Below are positions 57,401 to 64,000 of a stretch of DNA of 64,000 nt, piece by piece. The notes under the pieces were generated by a model. The model was given only the letters and a program-made list of their open reading frames with translations. It had not been told where the DNA came from and did not search any database. The DNA is from Globodera rostochiensis (taxonomy: Eukaryota > Nematoda > Chromadorea > Rhabditida > Heteroderidae). The position numbers were made by a program, and so were the translations under genes. The DNA lies in NCBI GenBank assembly GCA_018350325.1, contig JAEVLN010000018.1:66185-130184 (forward strand), in the 5' to 3' direction. Positions within the stretch are counted from its first letter, which is position 1. Each line of letters starts with the position of its first letter.

Positions 57401-60400
57401 GCGGAGCAATTACTTCTAATGTATGCACAAATTATTTTAAAATAAAAATAAAAAACATTTTTAAATTTAAAAAAATATATTTAAATTTACAGAGCAATTT
57501 CCGATTACAATTCGGTGTTGGAAAATGAAGAAACGCCTGATGAGTTATTCAAGTGATTTAAAATTGGATTTTAAATACTTAAATAGTTTTACAGTAAAAA
57601 ATATAAATTTAAATTTCTATATTTTGTAATTAATTATTAAAGTTTTTTAATTTAATTTTAATTTGCTTATTTATTATTTAGTTATTTAGTGTATTTTTAG
57701 AATGGCAATAGAAATTTAAATTTCATGTAATTAATTATTTTTAATTTTAATTTGCTTATTTATTATTTAGTCAAATAGTTTAATGTATTCACAAATTTGC
57801 AGAATGACCGTTCACCATTTTGTGGAATGTGCACGCTTTGTGGGGGGTCAACATCACAAAATTTTGCAGGTAAATTTAAAAACAAAATCAATTTTATAAA
57901 TAAATAATTTTAAATTAAACAATTGGGTAATTAAAACAACAAAAAAATATTTAAAAGGCTCAACGCGCGTTGGTCGATCGTTTCCCGACGGACGCGGACA
58001 TTCAATGCGAGCTCGGCGCCACATGGCTGGGCATGGCCAGGCCCGAGAAGGCGGCCACCATTTTTCGAAATGTGTGAAAAAGCACTAAAATAATTTAATA
58101 TTTTCTCAAATCTTAATGATATTAAATTTAAAAATGATTAAAATTGGTTTAAAAGTGTTAGACACTCGTCCCTGACATTTCAACTAGGGTTGGTCCCCGT
58201 CCCCGAACCCCGTCTCTTTTTAGTCGGGTTTTCGTCCCCGACCCCGACTTTTTTGAATTTTTCGGGCTTTTTGCCCGACCCCCGACTTTTTTGGTGGGAA
58301 CAAAAACCCCGACTTTCCCCATCCCCGAGGAGTCGGGGACCAACCCTACTTTCAACCCCCCGACAAGCCCGGTCCCCGATTAGACATTATACAATTTCTT
58401 TAAAATTTATTTAATAAATAATCAATTTAAAGGATTAAATTTGTTTGTATTTGTTTAATATTAATATGTAAAATATTAAATTTTATTTGTTTTAAAAGGT
58501 GTTAGACACACAGCCTGGCCATGCACTCGCGTTGGCCTATTTGGGGTACATCCAAAAAGTGCATGAGGGCGCGTTGGAGCGCGGAGTGCACGCGCTGCGA
58601 CGCGCATTGCGCGTGCATGACGCACGCGTGACGGGCGACGCGCGGTAATTAAATTTTAATTATTTTATTTAATTTTTTTTAAATTGTTTTTGGTTTTATT
58701 TCCATCTCGGCGATGGCCTGGTGAAGTTGGGGCGACAGCGCGAGGCGTTGGAAATTTATGCGGAGGCGGTCAGGCACGGCATTTTTCCATCGGTGAATAA
58801 AATTTATTTATTTAAATATTTTATTTCCTTTTTGGGTTAAAATTGGCCATTTTATGGGGCTAATCGGAACAATTTAAATCCTTTCAAAAGCATCCGATCG
58901 GCAGGCACGGCACCCAAATTTTAATTATTGATTAAAAAATGGCCCGGCATAAGCGTTTAGATTTCAATAATTTCGGTAAAGCCCCGGACGGATCGATATT
59001 CGCCGATCCAAAATCTTGATCGGCGAAATCTTCACCGAGAAACTTTGATTTAATCGAAATCCTGATCGGTCCGCGAGTCCCCCCCCCCCCCGGGCTGAGT
59101 TTCAATATTTTATAGTAAAACAAAACAAAAAAATTTGTTTTTTATTTATGTCAAGGTGCTCCAACGCTCTGTGCATAATTTGCAAGGCCTTTCCGCACAT
59201 CCGTGGTGGTCCGTTGAGCACATTGAATGTGCCAAACAGCTCCGAGCGGTGGAACGTCAATGGACCGCCATTAGAGGTGCCGGGAGTTATTGAAATAGTT
59301 AAATCGTAAGGATGCTCGAGAGTCTCGGTCTCGAGTCGGGAAATTTCTCGGGTTTTTTTAGGCTCTCGATCTTGGTCTTAAGTCTCGGGGTTATTTCTTG
59401 GTCTCGAGTCTCGGGGTTATGTCTCAGTCTCAAGTCTCGGGGTTATTTCTTGGTCTCGAGTCTCGGGGTTATGTTTCGGTCTCAAGTCTTGGGGTTATTT
59501 CTTGGTCTCGAATTTTGGGGTTATGTCTCGGTCTCAAGTCTCGGGGTTATGTCTCGGTCTCAAGTCTCGGGGTTATGTCTCGGTCTCGAGTCTCGGGGTT
59601 ATTTCTCGGTCTCGAGTCTCGGGGTTATGTCTCGGTCTCGAGTCTCGGGGTTATGTCTCGGTCTCGAGTCTCGGGGTTATGTCTCGGTCTCGAGTCTCGG
59701 GGTTATGTCTCGGTCTCGAGTCTCAATTCTCGGTAATTTTCAAGTCTCGAGCATTCCTATAAAATAGGAATCAAAATTTTGTATTATTTTAGAAGAAGCG
59801 TTGAAAGCGTGGCATAAACGGGCGAATTATAATAATCTTTTTGTTGCGGAACCGTTGCCGTTGGCCAGCGGGACGGGAGGGGGCGAATGGGCACTCACAT
59901 TGAGAAGCAATGCCATCGGTGGCTTTAGAACGGAAGTGAACAACAAAAAAGAATAATAAATTTAATTTATTAAATTTAAAACCCAAAATATTAAATGCTT
60001 AAAATCAACAAAATTCAATTTATTCCGCAATTTTTATATTTATACCTATGTTATAAATTGTTTCGGACAACAAAATAAAATTGAACATTTAAATTTTATT
60101 AAATTTAAAGGTTTGCGACCGTTTGATGCCGTCAACGTGCAAAATTCTTAAGCAATTTTCGGCTGCGCGTTGTGCCAAGGACAAGGCAAAACATTTAAAT
60201 TTATTTTGATTTTACTTATTTTAATTTAGTGATACCATAAAATGCTTTATTTATTTGTTTTGTGATTGCATATTGGTTTTAAATCATTAAAATCCGTTTA
60301 AAGATTCAATTGTCCGTTCTGTTGGCCGGCACTCGGAGTTGGCCCTTCTGCGGGCCTACCAATTATGTGCTGGAGGCACAGCTTGGGCTCGTGGCCTCAT

Positions 60401-61018
60401 CCGACGCCCGAATTCGGGTGGGCAACGAGACGAGGTCCAAAAAAAACAAAAGCAAAAAATTTGGCAATTTTTTTAGATATTTTCAGAAAAATATTTGCGT
60501 AAAAACATTTGTTTTTTTTAATTTCCAGGGGTTGGCGCCAAGGCCATTTTGTGTTGTTCGACACAAGCTTTGAGCGAGAGATCGCCTTCGAAGGGGTGAA
60601 ACGCCATTATTTTTTTTTTAGAAATTTTAGAAAATTTAATTATGAATCAAAACCCAATTCTAAGCAAATAAGGTCGCTGCCATTCCGAAGCTTTCTTTCT
60701 GTTTGTTTTGAACATAGAGGGTCGCGAAAATTTTTTAAAATTAAGTTATAAGACTAAAAATCAAATGTATGAAAATCGCACAACTTTTTTGTGCCAAAAC
60801 TTTGTTCAAATAAATTGTAGAGGCACCGGCGCCGTTTTGTTTTTCTATTTTTTATCGATTTCCGTTGGTCCTTCAAAAAAACATTTTATTTTTTTTTTTT
60901 GCAATTTCAGGCTCATTCCAACGCATTACGAATCGCATTGGTGCTGGAACTGTGGCATCCAGAAGTGCCGACGGCGCTGCGCGGCAAAATTCGTGGCGCC
61001 ACCGGCGACAACGACTAA
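51458..61018 (+). CDS. Aspartate beta-hydroxylase (ASPH)-like protein, 23 exons, about 839 aa, catalytic residues replaced
   Basis: Exons: 51458-51575, 51659-51729, 52243-52333, 53026-53213, 53673-53792, 53983-54165, 54466-54630, 55810-55857, 56521-56687, 56740-56827, 57207-57271, 57337-57420, 57493-57552, 57803-57869, 57958-58071, 58499-58644, 58693-58792, 59156-59276, 59793-59935, 60111-60185, 60304-60434, 60529-60595, 60911-61018. Order: Pro/Gly/Ser-rich cytosolic N-terminus, GGLRSWIVLIVFVLLCSAIL membrane anchor, long Glu/Asp/Lys coiled-coil linker, TPR-like repeats (DFDGALKHYEQIL, RFYFHLGDGLVKLG-type, SAHPWW), then the ASPH oxygenase domain ending WHPEV. The known enzyme hydroxylates Asp/Asn in EGF-like domains in the ER. 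Here both Fe(II)-binding His (human 679, 725) are Phe (WPFCGPTN) and Arg (FDTSFEREI); the 2OG-binding Arg (human 735) is kept. GC donors follow exons 5, 11 and 20. The 3' site before exon 17 reads TTTTTG. AATAAA at 61066 may be the poly(A) signal. Confidence 0.9.
51914..52033. mobile_element. hAT-like MITE (TAGGGTTTG), 120 bp, perfect 8 bp TSD
   Basis: Starts TAGGGTTTGCTCCCCGACC and ends GGGGAGCAACCATA. GCTCAAAA is duplicated at 51906-51913 and 52034-52041. ASPH-like intron 2. Confidence 0.93.
52519..52677. mobile_element. hAT-like MITE (TAGAGCCCGG), 159 bp, perfect 8 bp TSD
   Basis: Ends TAGAGCCCGGAAC and GTCCGGGCTCTA. GTTTTAAC duplicated at 52511-52518 and 52678-52685. Interior of mirrored CGAGATCTCGAGA blocks. 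Confidence 0.95.
52780..52936. mobile_element. Second copy of the same MITE, 157 bp, same 8 bp TSD
   Basis: Same ends and same GTTTTAAC flanks (52772-52779, 52937-52944) as 52519-52677. The shared target and flanks show it arose by tandem duplication, not a second insertion. Confidence 0.95.
54162..54425. repeat. Tandem units in ASPH-like intron 6 that include the splice donor
   Basis: CAGAGTAAATTTCA at the exon 6 junction (GACAGA|GTAAAT) recurs at about 54210, 54273 (CAGAAGTAAAATTCA) and 54351, each followed by 'aaatttgaga', 'ttttaatgga' and 'ctgatcagatca'. Confidence 0.85.
54640..55490. repeat. 31 bp minisatellite in ASPH-like intron 7, about 27 copies
   Basis: Unit TCCGGAATTCCGTTTTCCGG ACATTTTTGAA (31 bp) with small variants. 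Related single-copy sequence at 63080-63325 (CGGATTCCGGACATTTTTGG) suggests that the array grew from a transposon terminus. Minus-strand frames stay open for over 200 codons but only encode NVRKTEFRIQKCPENGIPDS-type repeats. Confidence 0.95.
55578..55707. mobile_element. hAT-like MITE (TAGGGTTGGACGGG), 130 bp
   Basis: Ends TAGGGTTGGACGGGACCGGG and CCCGGTCCCGTCCAACCCTA, perfect 20 bp inverted repeats. Flanks CATTAAAG and CATTTAAAG differ by one T. A half-copy is at 42960-43053. ASPH-like intron 7. Confidence 0.9.
56157..56462. mobile_element. Degenerate GAGATTCTCGATC-family repeats in ASPH-like intron 8
   Basis: Starts 'gagccccggacgatcgagat' and ends 'ccgcaagtccgggctctt', with GAGATTCTTGATC and CGAAATTTTACC repeated inside. 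Probably two overlapping old MITEs; the ends are eroded. Confidence 0.55.
58185..58348. mobile_element. hAT-like MITE (TAGGGTTGG family), 164 bp
   Basis: Ends TAGGGTTGGTCCCCG and CGGGGACCAACCCTA. Flanks ATTTCAAC (58177-58184) and CTTTCAAC (58349-58356) match at 7 of 8. ASPH-like intron 15. Confidence 0.92.
59307..59761. repeat. 26 bp minisatellite bounded by inverted repeats in ASPH-like intron 18
   Basis: About 13-16 units of CTCGGTCTCGAGTCTCGG GGTTATGT (26 bp). Outer ends TAAGGATGCTCGAGA and TCTCGAGCATTCCTA are inverted repeats, so the array fills the interior of a small transposon. Confidence 0.9.
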
Positions 61019-61570
61019 CCCGATGATGAGTTGGTTGGTTGGTTGTGTTGAAATCATTTTGTTGGAATAAATTTGTTATTTCTCAACATAATATATTGCT
61101 TCTTCGCGACTCGTTTAGTTGAATATTTTTAAAATAATGAAAAAAAAAACAACAAAAAATTTTGAATTTTCTAATTGGCACCGGCGGCGGCCATTCTCTT
61201 CGCTGGCTCTTCCTTGTCTTCTTCCTCTCCAACTGTTGCAGGCGGCGCTTTTGCTTCGATAGTTCCGCTGAATTTAAAAAAAAAAAAGCATTTTTGTTGA
61301 TTATTAAAATTTTTTGGTATCCGTACGTTTTGCCAACCCAGCAAAAAAATGGTACGTTTTGCCAACTAATCAAAAACTTCAACTTCAATCGATTTCGAAA
61401 CCCGGACCCGAATTCGAAGGTTTTTAGATTTCAAAATTTTTTTGGCATCTTTTGGCCTAAAAACATTCAAAAACATGCTCAAAACAATCCAAAAAAACGC
61501 AAGTTGGCAAAACGTCGTGTTACCAAATGTTTTGTTTTGATTATTTAAGCCAAGTAAGGTCTGCCCCTCC
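61019..61570. other. Intergenic between convergent genes
   Basis: AATAAA at 61066. On the minus strand 61268-61168 an open stretch after a TTCAG acceptor reads GTIEAKAPPATVGEEEDKEE and ends KRMAAAGAN. It could be an alternative last exon of the PUS1 gene, but phase does not fit the exon traced here. Confidence 0.4.
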
Positions 61571-63858
61571 TCATTCCAGTTTTTGAGGTGATTTATAAAG
61601 ATTTAAATCATCAACAATTTCAAACTCCGACCCGCTGCTGTTAGCGGCGATCATCTCCTCCTCCTCCTCCTCCACCTCTCCCCCGGCCACCACCGACGGC
61701 ATGGCACCGTCGTCGTCGTCACCAACTGGGCGGCGGCGAGCAGCACCATCAAATTGTTCTGCTGCTTCTTCATCATCAACATCGGCGTCATCATCTCCAA
61801 CATCCGAACGGGCCTGGAGGCGTGTAAAAATTCAAACAATGGAAAAGCGCCTGAGGAGCATGTACTAAATATAAAAGACCCAACCCAACATAACTGTTTA
61901 AAACCGGGGGGGGGGGGGGGGGGAGGACAGTTGGGGATTTTTTTTGTGCTTTATGCACTGGAGGATTTTTTGTGCTTTATGCCCGAGGGTACGTATGATA
62001 AATGTCATTAAAAAAATTTTAGGAGGCACCAAAAAAGTGTAGTTTCAAACACAAACAACAAACAAACAAAAAATGCCAAAATATGCACGGCACATACATA
62101 CATACATTGGCATTTTGTCCCGCCAAAAAGAGTTGGGATGTATTTGTGCCGCTAATGTCCTCCGGGTCCAGAATGTACTGGTGCATTGGCAATGTGGCCA
62201 GCCATTGCATCATCCTGCAACAAAACTCGTCCCTTTTTTTTTTGGCACAAAAATAATTACCAATTTTTAATTAAAAAAAACATAATATTATTAAAACAAA
62301 ATTAAAAATATTTTCCAATCATTCGTTCAACTCTTACGACTGCGTTTCGCACTCCTCGCGCAAAATGCGTTGCACAATCAACCGGTCGCGCGTCTCCAAA
62401 AGTTCCGCCTCTTTCTGTTTAAATTTATAAATAAAATCAAATCAAAAAAAGACCCTCAGGCGGCATTTGGAGCGATTGGCACCGTTACCATTTTACGCCT
62501 TTTTTTTGGCAAATTTTTACAAAATTTATAAAGCAATTTCCTTTACAAAATGGCGTCAAATGCGGAAGCATTTATGTAAAATAAAGACTACAAAAAGATC
62601 GCAATTTACCAAAATATCGAAAACGAATCTTTATCTTTTTCTGAGGGTCCTCCCCCCCCAGCCCCCTCCAAGCACCCCCCAGCGGGCTGAGAGGCTATTG
62701 GGGGCGGCGCCACGCCGTCAACCCCCCATATGTGCCAATGCCAACCTCTCCATCACCACCAACCCAACCCAACCACACAACAACACCTCGTCGCCCCAAT
62801 GGTTCAGCGAGCCGTGCGTGTGCGCGAAACGCTTCTCATACTGGTCAAAGTGCACCTTCTCTGAAAAAATTGGCCCATTTTTGTTTTATATATTGTTGAT
62901 TCATCAAATATTAATATATAAAAGTGTGTTTGGACATATTCCGGCTTTAGCCCAAGTCAAACATATGGCTAGTCGGGCACCCGCCCGCGGTGCCAACCCC
63001 TAATTTCCAAATACTTTTTCGACCATTTTTTAGAGAGTCGGATGCTGGGGGGGGGGGGGGGGGGGGGGGTTCGGTACCAGAGATGTAGCCGGATTCCAGA
63101 CATTTTTGGGTCCGGATTCCGGACACTTTGGCAAAAAAATCCGGAAATTTACAAAAATTGGGAGGATTTTTCATAGTACTACTTATATTTGGATCAGTTA
63201 ATGGTGCAAAACCGCCAAAAAATGGACCAAAAATTGCATCGCAGATGCGCGAATAAATGGTCAAAAAAAAATTAGAAAATTTTCAAATTTTTCGGATTCC
63301 GGACATTTTTGGGCCCGGAATTCCAACCATATTTTTAATGAATCAACCAACAAAAAGAAAAAAACAATGCGTACATACCTAACAGAAGACCGAGCCCGGG
63401 CGCCCGAGGGATGTCCATCTGAAATTGGGAGAGGGAATTAAAAATTCGCTATTTACGCCACAAAATTATTTTTTTTACGAACCCTCTGGCGCAGAAATGA
63501 TCGAACAAGGTCACTTTTGTACATGAAACCGCGCAGCACACAAATGACAGAACCTTAAAAATTGGTAAAATAAATAATGCAAAAAATTTTACAAATAATT
63601 TTTGTCATTTTTTTGAAAAAAATAAATAAAAATACAAAAAAAGAGACCGATCATTTTGCGAATTTGGTGCATGATGAAGCTTTGTCCGTGCACATAACAA
63701 GTGATGAATTCGACCTCGCGATTGTGTATCTGAAAAAAAATTTTATAAAATTTTCAAAAAAAAATTTTTTTTTGAACACAACAGGGTCCATGAAGAGGAA
63801 TGGCTTGTCGCATTTGAAGGAATGCACAAGGCGTTTACATCGTTGATCGTCATGTTCT
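61571..63858 (-). CDS. tRNA pseudouridine synthase, PUS1/TruA family (3' part)
   Basis: Minus-strand exons: 63858-63783, 63729-63648, 63553-63483, 63418-63379, 62860-62787, 62414-62338, 62214-62106, 61813-61571. The 5' exons, including the RTDKGV catalytic Asp, lie beyond the window. The visible part contains FKCDKPF, EFITCYVHGQSFIMHQIRKM, a helix ending in SF, MDIPRAPGLGLLLEKVHF, YEKRF, LNHWGD, RDRLIVQRILREE and SMMQWLATLPMHQY. This is the order of the human PUS1 C-terminal half (GQSFMxHQIRKM, VPLAPGLGL, SMAQWLSTLPIH). The tail is very acidic (GDDDADVDDEEAAEQFDG, EVEEEEEEM). PUS1 modifies uridines in cytosolic and mitochondrial tRNAs. All internal junctions are GT-AG and in frame. Convergent with the ASPH-like gene; stops are 553 bp apart. 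Confidence 0.92.
63080..63330. mobile_element. CCGGATTCCGGACATTTTT element in a PUS1 intron
   Basis: 'gtagccggattccagacatttttgg' on the left and 'cggattccggacatttttgg...ccggaattcc' on the right flank a non-coding core. It is a likely single-copy relative of the unit amplified at 54640-55490. A poly-G run (63049-63069) precedes it. Confidence 0.55.
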
Positions 63859-64000
63859 CTGCAAAACATTTTTGATAGCGTTTTAATGCAAATATTTTTA
63901 TAAATTTTGTCATTTAATCCAAAAAAAATTTTTGGATAATAAATTAATGATTTTTTTTAATATCAGAAAGTGCTAAGTTTTAGGTCTACCAATTTGTTAT
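63859..64000. other. PUS1 intron running off the window
   Basis: AT-rich sequence upstream (on the minus strand) of the exon at 63858; acceptor TTTTGCAG at its edge. No further exon before the window ends. Confidence 0.6.

Noticed and set aside
59312..59767. Plus-strand frame of 151 codons
   Set aside because: Shadow of the 26 bp minisatellite inside an intron of the ASPH-like gene.

Overview
The window reads as nuclear DNA of a plant-parasitic cyst nematode (Heteroderidae, Globodera- or Heterodera-like; inference). The evidence is many short introns, polypyrimidine-AG sites just before start codons (as in nematode trans-splicing), a cuticlin-type ZP gene, a DUF1647 gene, a decayed SPRY gene of the kind expanded in cyst nematodes, a short (GCCTAA)n tract, and an unusually high share of GC-AG introns. 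Identifications come from hand translation and remembered family signatures. No search was run.

Layout. 1-12.5 kb holds three satellite arrays back to back: a 225-230 bp AT-rich repeat, a GC-rich repeat of about 34 bp, and a 109 bp repeat. 12.5-29.8 kb is a gene-poor graveyard. It contains a DUF1647 glycosyltransferase-like remnant and a coiled-coil pseudogene (both next to 109 bp satellite blocks), a SPRY pseudogene, a C-rich region between 0.5 kb direct repeats, a small membrane-protein ORF, a broken gene on the minus strand, and a ZP-domain gene interrupted by transposons.

29.8-61 kb is a dense plus-strand gene block. It holds an ABCC5/MRP5-type ABC transporter (35 exons), the TFIIH subunit GTF2H5/TTDA, a methyltransferase-like gene, the complex III assembly factor UQCC1/CBP3, and an aspartate beta-hydroxylase (ASPH)-like gene (23 exons). 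GTF2H5, the methyltransferase and UQCC1 lie 227 and 163 bp apart and look like a nematode operon. 61.6 kb to the window end carries the 3' part of a PUS1-type tRNA pseudouridine synthase on the minus strand.

Four themes stand out. (1) Small non-autonomous DNA transposons are everywhere in introns, many with perfect 8 bp target duplications (hAT-like) and two long foldback elements with 9 bp duplications (Mutator-like). One hAT-like element splits a ZP exon, and one foldback landed exactly on a start codon. (2) Splicing is odd: six of about 78 hand-traced introns use GC donors, and three otherwise well-supported introns end in a 3' site lacking the A of AG, while about 10 kb of coding sequence shows no frameshift. 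(3) Several introns have grown by tandem duplication of a unit that includes the native 5' splice site. (4) The ASPH-like protein has lost both iron-binding histidines, and the first nucleotide-binding domain of the ABC transporter has lost its H-loop histidine.
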